A stretch of 64,000 nt of DNA from Tahibacter harae (GCF_024437735.1 NZ_JANFQO010000001.1:404574-468573); one strand, 5' to 3'; shown: positions 21,658 to 30,416, counted from the stretch's first letter. Numbers and translations are program-made. Notes: generated by a model from the sequence alone, not told the origin.

Positions 21658-22431
21658 ATGAACAAAGACCTGAATCACTGGCGCGAAGCATTTCTGGCCG
21701 ACATGGAATCGATCCATTGCTTCGAGGCGCTGTTTGATCGCATGCCGGACACGCTCTACGCGATCAAGGACAGGAACGGCCGCTATGTCTCCATCAGCGA
21801 GACGGTGGTGCAGCGCTGCGGCATACGGCGCAAGCAGGATGCGATAGGCAAGACCGCGTTCGATCTGTATCCGCGGCCCATGGCCGAACGCTACGCGCGC
21901 CAGGACGAACGCCTGTTCCGCACCGGGCGGCCCATCGTCGACAACCTCGATCTGACGGTGTACCGCAACGGCGCCGCCGGCTGGTGCCTTTCGACCAAGG
22001 AGCCGATCTACAACCGCCAGCGCCGCCTGGTCGGCCTCGCAGCGATTTCCAAGGACCTGGTCGAACCCAGCCGCGCCGGCTATATCGACGCGCGCTTCGC
22101 CCAGACCGTCGACTACATGCACGAACACTATCTGGAGCCGCTGCGCATGGAAGACCTGGCGCAGATGGCCGGGCTGTCGCTGGCCCAGTTCGAGCGGCGC
22201 ATGAAGAAGATCTTCCACATGCCGGCCGGGCGCTATCTGATCAAATCGCGCATCGACAACGCGGCGCGGCTGCTTTCCGCTTCCGACATGCCCATCGCCG
22301 AGATCGCCCAGCGTTCGGGCTTTTCCGACCAGAGTTCGCTGTCGCGCCAGTTCCGCCAGATCACCGGCTTCACGCCGCGCCAGTACCGCAGCCTGGCGCG
22401 GCCGCAGGACGAGCTGGACGCCAGGCGCTAG
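21658..22431 (+). CDS. AraC-family transcriptional regulator with N-terminal PAS domain
   Basis: The 257-residue protein has a PAS fold at about residues 15-130 (ALFDRMPDTLYAIKDRNGRYVSIS opening; KEPIYNRQRRLVGLAAISKDL closing) and a double helix-turn-helix AraC domain at about 145-250 (LRMEDLAQMAGLSLAQFERRMKKIF, then IAEIAQRSGFSDQSSLSRQFRQ and TGFTPRQYR). PAS-AraC regulators sense small molecules or redox state inside the cell and activate nearby or distant genes. The ATG at 21658 is preferred to the in-frame GTG at 21646 because GGGGGGAG lies in between at ideal spacing. No obvious target operon is adjacent; the ligand is unknown. Confidence 0.92.
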   Translation: MNKDLNHWREAFLADMESIHCFEALFDRMPDTLYAIKDRNGRYVSISETVVQRCGIRRKQDAIGKTAFDLYPRPMAERYARQDERLFRTGRPIVDNLDLTVYRNGAAGWCLSTKEPIYNRQRRLVGLAAISKDLVEPSRAGYIDARFAQTVDYMHEHYLEPLRMEDLAQMAGLSLAQFERRMKKIFHMPAGRYLIKSRIDNAARLLSASDMPIAEIAQRSGFSDQSSLSRQFRQITGFTPRQYRSLARPQDELDARR

Positions 22432-22559
22432 CGCGGGCGGATTGAATTCACCCGCGGGGCCAGCAAGCTGCAGGCGTCTGCACGAACAACCGGGCGGCAA
22501 GCGGATCGGCTACTTCTTGCGAGCCTTTCTGCCGCGCAGGCTCCAGTCTGTATGTCCGC

Positions 22560-23093
22560 TTATTGGCTCGCCTGCACGTTCTTGAGCTTCTTTTCCCAGT
22601 TCTGGTCGGTCTTCATGCCGGACTGCTTCGCCAGCCGGCTGAACACCCCGACCAATTCCTGCGGGTACGAGGCATTCGCCGCCGCATCCCATTCGATTTC
22701 GCCGCAGGTAAAGCAGATCTCCAGCCGGCTGTCGCGCTGCTCGCCGGCATAGAAATCGACGGCATGATGCGGCAAGAACATGCATAGCGTAGACGGGCCG
22801 GCCTGCGGATCGACAGCGGCGACGGCATCGATCAGATGCTTGCGCTCCCCGGCACTGAGCTGGTGCGAGGCATAGACATGGTACGGACCGTTGGCCTCAC
22901 TGGTCACGCGATCGAACGAGTCGTGCTTGTCGGAATGCTCGGTCAGCACGATACGGTCGGCCTTGCGCAAGGCGGTCAACAGCGGCTACTGAAAAGCAGC
23001 GCCGCTATCGGCGTCTTCGGCATGGACAGGCTGCTGCGCTGCACCGCCACCGGGCGCGACGGCCAGGAACAGGGAAAACAGAAAAGCCTGCAT
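22560..23093 (-). pseudogene. Exported hypothetical protein interrupted by an in-frame TAG
   Basis: From ATG 23093 the frame encodes a signal peptide (MQAFLFSLFLAVAPGGGAAQ) and 15 further residues, meets TAG at 22986-22988, and then continues open in the same frame for another 142 codons to 22560. The downstream part looks like a real mature domain: CMFLPHHAVDFYAGEQ, then LEICFTCGEIEWD with paired cysteines, and a lysine-rich end. A single C-to-T change from CAG would explain the stop. The rest could be made from TTG 22979, but it would then lack the export signal. I know no function for the family. A base-call error in the assembly is the simple alternative. Confidence 0.65.
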
Positions 23094-23249
23094 TGGTCAC
23101 CATCCATCGGAAAAACCAGCCAGTCCGGCTCCGGCTGTAGACCTGGCGCAGCATGCCACGATGTGCGCCTGTCTTCTGCACGCGGCCGCGGTGCCAGCAT
23201 CAATCGGCGCTGATCGTGACGACAATCCGGCGGCGCGGATCCGCTCAGA

Positions 23250-25028
23250 TCAGATCACATCCCAACCCACCCCGCCCTTCTCCAGCACTGCCGCGGCCAG
23301 CGCCTCGATCGCCGGATCCTCGTTGATGCGCATGCCGCGCACGTTGCGCGAAAGGCGGCGGCGGGCCTGGCGGGTGAAGATCTCGGCGATGCTGAGAGCG
23401 TTGTCCTTTTCCGCATGGTTCTCGCGCACCAGGCTGTCGGCGCGCGAGAGCACGCACAGGCCGACGAACAGATCTATGGCCATGTCGGCGATGCGCTTCT
23501 GCGCGTGCTGCTGGTCGGCGATGGTCTTGCCGTACTGGCGCAGCAGGGCGTCGGCGGCCTTGCTCAGTTCGACCACGTATTTCTCGTAGGTGGCCGCGGC
23601 CTTGCGCAGGGTCGGATGCAGTTCGCGCAGGATCTTGTCGGTGCCGTAGCCGGTGGTCTCGCTGGCGCGGCGGCGCATGTAGGTGCTGAGCACGCCGAAC
23701 CCCTTGATCGGGTCGTTGAAGATATTGCCGACGGCGTGCTTGAGTTCGTTCAAGGTGGCGCCGACATCCTTGAGCCCGGACAGGGCGACGTAGAGGCGCA
23801 GGATCTCGTTGGTGCCCTCGAAGATGGACAGGATGCGCGTGTCGCGGGTGATCTGCTCGTAGGGAAATTCGCGCATGAAGCCATTGCCGGCGGCGATCTG
23901 CAGCGCCTCGTAGCTGGCGCGCTGCACGGCTTCGCTGGCGAAGACCTTGCTGATCGCCGCCTCGGTGGAATAGTCGCTGCTGCCCGAATCGATGTAGTGG
24001 GCGACCATCCACACCGCGCTTTCGGCGGCGAAGCAGTCAATGCTCATCTGCGCGATCTTCTCGCGCACCAGGCCGAAATCGGCGATGGGCCGGCCGAACT
24101 GCTTGCGCTCCTTGGCCTGGGCGCAGCACAGGCGGATCAGGGTCTTCATGCCGCCGACGGCACCGCCGCCCAGGCCGGTGCGGCCGTTGTTGAGGATGGC
24201 CATGGCCACCTTGAAGCCCTTGCCCACTTCGCCCAGCACGTTCTCCGCTGTCACGCGCACGTCGCTGAAGGCGACGGTGGTGGTGCTGGAGGCGCGTATG
24301 CCCATCTTGTCCTCGTGCGGGCCGTGGCTGACGCCGGCCTGGGCCGCCTCGACGATGAAGGCGGTCATCTTGCCTTCGGGCGTGTCGGTCTTGGCGAAGA
24401 CGGTATAGAAATCCGCGATGCCGCCGTTGGTGATCCAGATTTTCTCGCCGTTGAGGATCCAACTGCCGTCGTCGTTGCGCACGGCCTTGGTGCGCACCGA
24501 GGCGGCATCCGAACCCGCGCCGGCCTCGGTCAGGCAGAACGCGGCGATCATCTCGCCGCTGGCCAGGCGCGGCAGATACTTCGCCTTCTGCGCGTCGGTA
24601 CCGAACAGCAGCAGGCCCTTCATGCCGATGGAGCTGTGCGCGCCTATGGTCAGCGAGGTGGAGGAATCGTGCGAGCTGGTCTGGCTGAGCACGCGCGCAT
24701 AGGCGGCGTTGGACAGGCCCAGTCCACCGAATTCCTCCGGGATGATGAGGCCGAACAGGCCCATGTCGCGCAGCGCCTGGATGTAGTCCGCCGGCTGTTC
24801 CGCGGTGCGGTCGTAGTGCTTGAGATCGGCCTGGCGCGGCGTGAGGAAATCGTCGATGGCGTCGGTCATCGCGCCCAGCAGCTCGCGGTCGCGATCCCGC
24901 ATTTTGGGATAAGGGAACAAATTCTCTTCGACGATCTCGCCGAAGAACAGACTCTTGACGACGCTCTGGTCGCGGCGCAGGCCGTCGCTGTCGGACACGG
25001 GCGCGGCGGTGGGGGCGGTGGCGTTCAC
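23250..25028 (-). CDS. Very-long-chain-type acyl-CoA dehydrogenase (VLCAD/ACAD9-like)
   Basis: The 592-residue protein has an N-terminal extension, a standard acyl-CoA dehydrogenase core at about 45-430 (FCLTEAGAGSDAASVRTKA; WILNGEKIWITNGG; IFEGTNEILRLYVALSG with the catalytic glutamate) and an additional C-terminal helical domain of about 160 residues. This two-part plan is that of mitochondrial VLCAD and ACAD9, which are membrane-associated and prefer long acyl chains. Translation probably starts at GTG 25028, which has AGGAG seven bases ahead; upstream codons show no similarity. The gene is solitary. It is the third acyl-CoA dehydrogenase gene in the window, which suggests a fatty-acid-using organism. 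Confidence 0.93.
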   Translation of the reverse strand: MNATAPTAAPVSDSDGLRRDQSVVKSLFFGEIVEENLFPYPKMRDRDRELLGAMTDAIDDFLTPRQADLKHYDRTAEQPADYIQALRDMGLFGLIIPEEFGGLGLSNAAYARVLSQTSSHDSSTSLTIGAHSSIGMKGLLLFGTDAQKAKYLPRLASGEMIAAFCLTEAGAGSDAASVRTKAVRNDDGSWILNGEKIWITNGGIADFYTVFAKTDTPEGKMTAFIVEAAQAGVSHGPHEDKMGIRASSTTTVAFSDVRVTAENVLGEVGKGFKVAMAILNNGRTGLGGGAVGGMKTLIRLCCAQAKERKQFGRPIADFGLVREKIAQMSIDCFAAESAVWMVAHYIDSGSSDYSTEAAISKVFASEAVQRASYEALQIAAGNGFMREFPYEQITRDTRILSIFEGTNEILRLYVALSGLKDVGATLNELKHAVGNIFNDPIKGFGVLSTYMRRRASETTGYGTDKILRELHPTLRKAAATYEKYVVELSKAADALLRQYGKTIADQQHAQKRIADMAIDLFVGLCVLSRADSLVRENHAEKDNALSIAEIFTRQARRRLSRNVRGMRINEDPAIEALAAAVLEKGGVGWDVI

Positions 25029-25237
25029 GCGAAGCTCCTGGCGTGGTGGCGATGAACCAGTGTGGTATCGCCGCGCGGCGCAAGGCAAGCAGATTAGTGG
25101 GTTGTGGACTTGAACCGCTTGTGGCTGCGGCTGATGCTGCGCCGCCGCATCACAGGCGCTGCCGCGCACTCCGCGGGAACGGCCATCGGCGGCGCAGTGC
25201 AGCATGCGCGTTTGCGCAATGGCGTCGCGCCCCGTGC

Positions 25238-25270
25238 CGCGCAGTGACGCAAAGCCTGCGTCACTGCGCG
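25238..25270. repeat. Perfect 14-bp inverted repeat with 5-base loop
   Basis: CGCGCAGTGACGCA (25238-25251) pairs perfectly with TGCGTCACTGCGCG (25257-25270). A second GC stem, GCCGCC...GGCGGC, follows before the stop of the metalloprotease gene at 25303. There is no T-tract, so it may be a Rho-linked 3' structure for that gene, which is read toward it, or a protein-binding site. Confidence 0.5.
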
Positions 25271-25302
25271 AAATGGCCGCCGCGCAAAGGCGGCGGCGCT
25301 GT

Positions 25303-27315
25303 TCAGGGCTGCTGGAAGCCGTTGCGGAAGATCAGGTCGGAATTGCTGCCGCTGTATTCCAGCTGGAACGTGCCCTGGTCGGCCGCGCTGTAGCCGCTGA
25401 CGGTGATCGTGAGGGCCTCGTTGCTGGTGCTGGTCCAGACAACCTCGGACTGCGGGCTGCAGGCATCGTCATTGACAACCAGGGAGGAACTGCCGACGAC
25501 GACAATCATCGTGTCGAAGCTGGCCTGGCCGCAGGTGGCGAAGCGGTAGGTATAGCCGGCCTGGGCGTTCACGCTGTAGGTCCATTCGCCATCCGGGCCT
25601 ATGCGTCCGACGCTGCTGAGCTGGGGCGCGGGCAAGGGAATCAGCGACTGGGTGACGTTGCGCACGGTGACCGGATTCTCGGCGCGGCCCCAGGCCGAGT
25701 TGTTGCCGAGCTGCGCATCGGTGGCGCCGCTGGCGGCCAGGTAGATGACCGGATAGTAGATGCCGGTCGGCACGGAAGAGCCGATGAGGTAGCTGCCCAG
25801 ATTCAGCAGCGCCAGCGAGTTCGGAAACGGCGCCACGGTAGTGGTGTAATTGCTGCGGCCGAGATAGACGCTGCTGGCATAGGCCATGCGCACCCCGGTG
25901 AGATAGACGTCGACACCCGGGTTGACCAGATTGCTGGTGCCCAGGTTCTGCAGCTCCACCGGTCCGACGAAACTCAGGGTCTGGCCATGGAAATAGCTGC
26001 TGGCCGCCGGAACCGTGGGCGTATAGCTCGCGTTGTTGTTGGCGGCGTTGTCAGCGGTGCTGTACATGACCAGGCTGCCGTCGTGCAGGCTGATGCCGGG
26101 ATAGACCGAGCGGATGCCGGCCGTGTCGTCGCTGTGCAGCTTGGGATCGCGCGCCCATTTCGGCCCGTAGTTCATGGTCGAGGGCCAGAACACGTTCTGC
26201 GTCTCCCACGGATGCTGCAGGCCCCAGGAATGGCCAAGTTCATGCAGCAGGGTCTGGCGGAAGCTCCAGGCCGGCGCGTCGGAGGTGCCTTCCGCATCGT
26301 CCAGGGTCCAGCTGTAAGCCGGATTGATCGCGATATCGGATTCGAGAATGGGGCCGCTGCCGCTCCAGCGCGAATAGCAGACCGCGAGCGTGGTAGCGCC
26401 CCAGCCGGCACCGAACTGCGCCTGCATTTCCGCATCGCTGGGAAAGCCGGCCAGGTCGTAGCGGTTGTTGTTCCAGGCCCAGGTGCCGGTCGGCGTCTGC
26501 AGCACGCGGAAGATATCGCCGTAGCTGTTCCATGTGGACATCATGTGCTGGTCCGACGGACTCCACGGCCAGTCCAGCGGCAACGGATTGAACGTGATGG
26601 TCGGCGCGGGCGCGCGCTGCACCAGGTAGTCCGGCAGATCGACGCTGTAGAGCTCCGCCGGCGCGGCGCCGGACTGGGGCAGCGGCACGCCGGGCAGGTC
26701 GGCGGCCGGATCCGGCGGCAGCACCGGCAGGGCCTGCGCCGGCCGCTGTATCGCCTGCACGCCGCGCACGGCGTCGCGGCGGTATTCGCTGGCGGGATAA
26801 CGGCGGCCGTGAGAGGCGGGCCGCAGCTGCGCGTCGCTGCGCACGGCCGTGCGGGCGACCAGATCGCGGAACCCGCGCAGGTCGCCGCCGCCGCGCAGGC
26901 CGCCGGCGGGCTCCACCCGCCGCGCGCCGGCGGCGCCGTAGCGCACCGAGGAAAACACGGGATTGTCCGCCTCGTTGAGGAACAGCAGATAGCGCCCGCC
27001 GACTTCGAGTTCGGGCAAGTCGCTCAGATGATGGGTTTCCCCGCCCACCGTGCCGCCGCCCTGGGTCAGCACGAAGCTGGCGGCAAAGTCGCCGCGCAGG
27101 GTTTCAAGCCGGCGCAGGCGGTAGTCGGTGAGGATCAGCGTGCCCTGGGGATTCCAGCGCGACTGGGCCGATTCCACTTCGGCGACGACGATGCGCGGCG
27201 CAGCGGCGAGTTCCTGTTCCGACTGCGGCGCCACCTGGCTGGCCTGGGCGGACAGCGCCGCCGCCAGCACGAACGCGGCCAGCAGGGCCGCACTGATGAT
27301 ACGTTTCCGGTGCAT
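25303..27315 (-). CDS. Large secreted metzincin-type metalloprotease with C-terminal FRNGF motif
   Basis: The 670-residue precursor has a signal peptide (MHRKRIISAALLAAFVLAAALSAQA). An N-terminal region of about 230 residues includes a beta domain (LEVGGRYLLFLNEADNPVF). The catalytic domain has zinc motif His358-Glu359-Leu-Gly-His362 with the third ligand His368 (HELGHSWGLQH) and a likely Met-turn at STMNYG. After that come a CARDB-like beta domain (VELQNLGTSNLVNPGVDVYL) and a final beta-sandwich of the PPC type (YTYRFATCGQASFDTMIVV). The chain ends in SDLIFRNGFQQP. GGGGGGAA precedes the ATG. It is presumably an extracellular endopeptidase; no inhibitor or secretion gene is adjacent. The short tail resembles that of the remnant at 14272. 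Confidence 0.88.
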   Translation of the reverse strand: MHRKRIISAALLAAFVLAAALSAQASQVAPQSEQELAAAPRIVVAEVESAQSRWNPQGTLILTDYRLRRLETLRGDFAASFVLTQGGGTVGGETHHLSDLPELEVGGRYLLFLNEADNPVFSSVRYGAAGARRVEPAGGLRGGGDLRGFRDLVARTAVRSDAQLRPASHGRRYPASEYRRDAVRGVQAIQRPAQALPVLPPDPAADLPGVPLPQSGAAPAELYSVDLPDYLVQRAPAPTITFNPLPLDWPWSPSDQHMMSTWNSYGDIFRVLQTPTGTWAWNNNRYDLAGFPSDAEMQAQFGAGWGATTLAVCYSRWSGSGPILESDIAINPAYSWTLDDAEGTSDAPAWSFRQTLLHELGHSWGLQHPWETQNVFWPSTMNYGPKWARDPKLHSDDTAGIRSVYPGISLHDGSLVMYSTADNAANNNASYTPTVPAASSYFHGQTLSFVGPVELQNLGTSNLVNPGVDVYLTGVRMAYASSVYLGRSNYTTTVAPFPNSLALLNLGSYLIGSSVPTGIYYPVIYLAASGATDAQLGNNSAWGRAENPVTVRNVTQSLIPLPAPQLSSVGRIGPDGEWTYSVNAQAGYTYRFATCGQASFDTMIVVVGSSSLVVNDDACSPQSEVVWTSTSNEALTITVSGYSAADQGTFQLEYSGSNSDLIFRNGFQQP

Positions 27316-27481
27316 GACGGTTCCCCCCTGTTGCGCCGGCGCAGACCGCAGCCGCGGTTGCTGACGATGACTGCGCAAGCGTCTGGAACTGGTGCCGCGG
27401 CAGCGCCGCTTCTCGCACTGGTTGGCACATTGACTCCACCGGAGGGCAGAATCAATACCTCCATCCAGGGGTTGAAACCGC

Positions 27482-28150
27482 ATGAACCTGGCCGACGGCT
27501 ACCGCGAATTCGCCGCCCGCCATCTGGGCCGGCCGCTGCACGGCGGCGACGGCCACGCCGCCAGCGAACTGACCGCGGCGGAGCAGCGCCTGGCCCTGCG
27601 GCTGCCGCCGGCCCTGCACGCCTACTACGCCACCTGCGGCGCGGTCGAAGCCTTGAACCGCAGCCACAACCGCCTACTGCCGCCGCAGGAACTGCAGTGC
27701 GAAGACGGCCATCTGGTGTTCATGGACGAGAACCAGGGCGTGTGCTGCTGGGGACTGCGCCTGGACAGCCTGGCCGAGGACGATCCCCAGGTCTGGCAGG
27801 GCATCAGCGTGGCTGGCGGCGAAACGCTGGAATGGCATGGCGAGGACCTGCCCTGCTCGCAGTGGCTGCGCCTCATGGGCTGGTGGCAGCTGGTCAACGG
27901 CGGCTTCGCCCACGCGGCCTATGCGCAGACCACGCCTTCGGTAATGCGGCAGGCGAGTACGCAGTGGCCTCTGCTGGGGCGGCATCCCGACGGCGTCATG
28001 GCCTTCCACGGCAATGCCGCGCAGGTGCTGGCCCTGACCACGGGCGGGGACTGCGCGCTGTGGGCTGCCGGGCGCACGCGCGCCGATCTCGCCGCGATAG
28101 ACGCGGCGCTGGGCATAGCCTGGGATTACAACGCACTGGACGAGGACTGA
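27482..28150 (+). CDS. SMI1/KNR4 (SUKH) family protein
   Basis: The 222-residue protein carries the SUKH fold signatures: E-x-x-LALRLPPALHAYYATCG near residue 35, LLPPQEL at about 63, VFMDENQGVCCWGLRL at about 80 and WxGED-type strands later. SUKH proteins are often immunity proteins against contact-dependent or polymorphic nuclease toxins, but many are cellular orphans of unknown role. No toxin, Rhs or T6SS gene is nearby, so an immunity function is not supported by context. ATG 27482 follows AGGGG at suitable distance. It is divergent from the metalloprotease gene. Confidence 0.8.
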   Translation: MNLADGYREFAARHLGRPLHGGDGHAASELTAAEQRLALRLPPALHAYYATCGAVEALNRSHNRLLPPQELQCEDGHLVFMDENQGVCCWGLRLDSLAEDDPQVWQGISVAGGETLEWHGEDLPCSQWLRLMGWWQLVNGGFAHAAYAQTTPSVMRQASTQWPLLGRHPDGVMAFHGNAAQVLALTTGGDCALWAAGRTRADLAAIDAALGIAWDYNALDED

Positions 28151-28204
28151 GCGCGCCGGCGCGCAAGGCGCAGCGCCATCAGCGAATCACCGGACACGTG
28201 GGTG

Positions 28205-28285
28205 CCGCTGCGCTTCGCAGCCCCTTGCTTTCTGACGGCGTTCCAGCGCATCACACCATGCCCACCGCTGCGCTTCGCAGCCCCT
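28205..28285. repeat. Two direct copies of a 21-bp repeat, each containing a small palindrome
   Basis: The identical stretch CCGCTGCGCTTCGCAGCCCC plus T occurs at 28205-28225 and 28265-28285, 60 bases apart. Each copy contains the hairpin GCTGCG-CTT-CGCAGC. They lie between two convergent genes, so they may serve as transcript-end structures; no T-tract is present. Confidence 0.65.
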
Positions 28286-28384
28286 GAGCCGAGCACCAGG
28301 CCAGCGCGCAGCGGACGCCCGGCTGTAAGGCGCATGCTACGGGACGGGTACAGGCGCCGCTGCAGGCGCCTGTGCGGAAATCAC

Positions 28385-29005
28385 CTACAGCTTCGGTATG
28401 CGCAGCGTCTTGCTGATCATCAGCGAACCGGAGACCGCGAACATCAGCGCCAGCGGATGCAGCGTCCACGGCCCCAGCTCGACCTGCCCCAGCCACAGCG
28501 ATGCGCCCAGCCTGCCCTGCCAAGCCGCGACGGCGATCACCACCACCAGCAGCAGGCTGGTCGGAATCGGCGTGCCTTCAAAGTACTTCACCTTGCCCGC
28601 CTCCTGCGACAGCGCCTCGGCAGTGATGTTGTAGCGCGCCAGACGGCTGACGCCGCAGCAGACGAAATAGCCCAGGATCACACAGTCCCACAGGCCGTGC
28701 ATGCCGGCGGCATAGCCTATGGCTGCGGGCGCCACGCCGAAGGAGATCACATCGGCCAGCGAATCCAGTTCCCGCCCCAGCGCCGACTGCTGCTGGCGCC
28801 AGCGCGCAATCCGGCCGTCGAGCACATCGAACACGAAGGCCGCCGGAATGAAGGCACAGGCCAGCAGCAGGCTGATCCCGGCCCCGGGCCGTACGCTGGC
28901 CATGGCGGCGAACACTGCTGCCATGCCGCAGGCGGCGTTGGCCAGGGTGAACCAGTCGGCCAGGTGGAATCCGCGAATCATGGAAAAATGGCTTTGTTGA
29001 TTCAT
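28385..29005 (-). CDS. pssA: CDP-diacylglycerol-serine O-phosphatidyltransferase
   Basis: The 206-residue integral membrane protein has the CDP-alcohol phosphotransferase motif D-G-x2-A-R-x8-G-x3-D-x3-D, seen as LDGRIARWRQQQSALGRELD followed by SLAD. Six membrane helices are predicted by hydrophobicity. The enzyme class joins CDP-diacylglycerol and serine to phosphatidylserine, the precursor of phosphatidylethanolamine. The sequence downstream of the motif (DVISFGVAPAAIGYA and GVSRLARYN) is typical for PssA rather than for PgsA or phosphatidylcholine synthase. It is shorter than the 250-residue average because the C-terminal extension is missing. It lies 93 bases after a rhomboid gene on the same strand, so co-transcription is possible. 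Confidence 0.9.
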   Translation of the reverse strand: MNQQSHFSMIRGFHLADWFTLANAACGMAAVFAAMASVRPGAGISLLLACAFIPAAFVFDVLDGRIARWRQQQSALGRELDSLADVISFGVAPAAIGYAAGMHGLWDCVILGYFVCCGVSRLARYNITAEALSQEAGKVKYFEGTPIPTSLLLVVVIAVAAWQGRLGASLWLGQVELGPWTLHPLALMFAVSGSLMISKTLRIPKL

Positions 29006-29098
29006 ACCTGCGTTTCTCGGTTCGCCGCGGCGCCGCCGGACCGGGCGCCTGCCCGGATGCTACAACGGCGGCGGGTGTAGGAAGCGTACGGAAGCGGC

Positions 29099-29737
29099 TC
29101 AGGGCTCCAGCCAACGTCGCGGCTTCAGCGGCAACAAGCCGCGCCAGTATTGCACCAGCAGGAAACCGCCGAGCATGCCGCCCAGGTGGGCGAAATGCGC
29201 CACGCCGGCCTGGCTGCCCAGCACGCCATGAGCCAGGGCCAGCCCGCCCAGCACCAGGGCCAAGGTGCGCACACGCACCTCGAACGGCAGCGGGAACAGC
29301 AGCAGGCGCCGCTGCGGATACAGCAGTGCTGCGGCGGCGAGCAGTCCGTAGACCGCGCCGGAGGCGCCCAGGGTCGGCGCCGGCGGCCCGCCGGCGACAT
29401 TCATCAGCTGCAGCAATCCCGCGGCCACCAGGCAGAAGAAGTAGTAGAACAGGAAATGCCCGGCGCCCATGCAACGTTCGATCAGCGGACCGAACACGAC
29501 CAGACCGATCAGGTTGAAGGCCAGATGCACCGCATCGGCATGCAGGAAACCGTAGCTGACCAGCTGGTGCGGCGCGAAGCCGACCACGATGGAACGCTCG
29601 CCCAGCATGGCGAGCACATGTTCGCCCGGCGGCCACAGCGCGTAGCGCAGCAGCGGGCGGTCGCCGAGGAAAGCCTGTGCGGCCCAGACCACGGTGTTGA
29701 CGATCACCAGCCAGACGGTGACGAGAGGCGCATTCAT
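29099..29737 (-). CDS. Rhomboid-family intramembrane serine protease (copy 1)
   Basis: The 212-residue membrane protein has six helices and the rhomboid dyad: Ser126 in GASGAVYG and His184 in AHLGGMLGG. The HxxxN element of the oxyanion site is visible in DAVHLAFNLIGL. Rhomboids cleave membrane proteins within or near transmembrane helices. The C-terminal VQYWRGLLPLKPRRW is shared with the next gene upstream (LQYWRGKLPLKPRRQ), which proves recent common origin. Only 28 bases separate the two genes, and pssA follows, so all three may be one transcript. Confidence 0.93.
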   Translation of the reverse strand: MNAPLVTVWLVIVNTVVWAAQAFLGDRPLLRYALWPPGEHVLAMLGERSIVVGFAPHQLVSYGFLHADAVHLAFNLIGLVVFGPLIERCMGAGHFLFYYFFCLVAAGLLQLMNVAGGPPAPTLGASGAVYGLLAAAALLYPQRRLLLFPLPFEVRVRTLALVLGGLALAHGVLGSQAGVAHFAHLGGMLGGFLLVQYWRGLLPLKPRRWLEP

Positions 29738-29765
29738 GCGGGGCCGTATCCGGTCGCGGAAAAGG

Positions 29766-30416
29766 TCAGAGACGCAGCTGCCGGCGCGGTTTCAGCGGCA
29801 ACTTGCCGCGCCAGTATTGCAGCAGCACGAAGCCGATCACCATGCCGCCCAGATGGGCGAAATGGGCGATGCCGGCCAGCGTGCCGGTCACGCCGAAATA
29901 CAGCTCGGCCGAGGCATACAGGGTGACGAAGAGCCAGGCCGGAATCGGCAGGGGGATCGGAAACAGGATCAGCCGTTCGCGCGGGAACAGCAGGGCGAAG
30001 GCCAGCAGCACACCGAATACACCGCCAGAAGCGCCCACGGTCGGATAGAAGCCGCCGAGGAAGAATTCCACTACCAGCAGCTGCGCCAGCGCCGCGCCGA
30101 CGATGCAGGTGAGGTAGTAGATCAGAAAATGGCGCGGCCCCAGCACTTGCTCGATGTGCCCGCCCAGCATGTACAGGCCGAGCATGTTCATCGCCAGGTG
30201 GGCCAGGCCGCTGTGCAGGAAGCCGTAGCTCAGCAGTTGCCACAGCTGGAAGCCCACCGTGACCACGCTGCCGTCGGGCGCGATGCCCGTCTTCTCGCCG
30301 AACGGCCACAGGGCGAAGTTGAAGGTGAGAAAATCACCGGCCAGCTGCTGCAACAGATAGATCGCGACATTGGCGATGAGCAGGGCCCGTATGACCGGGG
30401 GGATCTGGCTGGGCAT
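29766..30416 (-). CDS. Rhomboid-family intramembrane serine protease (copy 2)
   Basis: The 216-residue paralogue of the following gene keeps the catalytic Ser130 (GASGGVFG) and His188 (AHLGGMVIG), plus HLAMNMLGLYMLG for the oxyanion site. It differs most in the loop between helices one and two (FGEKTGIAPDGSVVTVGFQ), which in rhomboids helps select substrates, so the pair may have divided their targets. ATG 30416 is chosen because the first helix starts ten residues later; upstream codons look non-coding. A 2OG-Fe(II) oxygenase gene is divergent, 59 bases away. Confidence 0.92.
   Translation of the reverse strand: MPSQIPPVIRALLIANVAIYLLQQLAGDFLTFNFALWPFGEKTGIAPDGSVVTVGFQLWQLLSYGFLHSGLAHLAMNMLGLYMLGGHIEQVLGPRHFLIYYLTCIVGAALAQLLVVEFFLGGFYPTVGASGGVFGVLLAFALLFPRERLILFPIPLPIPAWLFVTLYASAELYFGVTGTLAGIAHFAHLGGMVIGFVLLQYWRGKLPLKPRRQLRL

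Noticed and set aside
25204..28287. Plus-strand open frame of 1027 codons opposite the metzincin gene
   Set aside because: Antisense shadow of a GC-rich gene that has signal peptide and catalytic motifs on the other strand.
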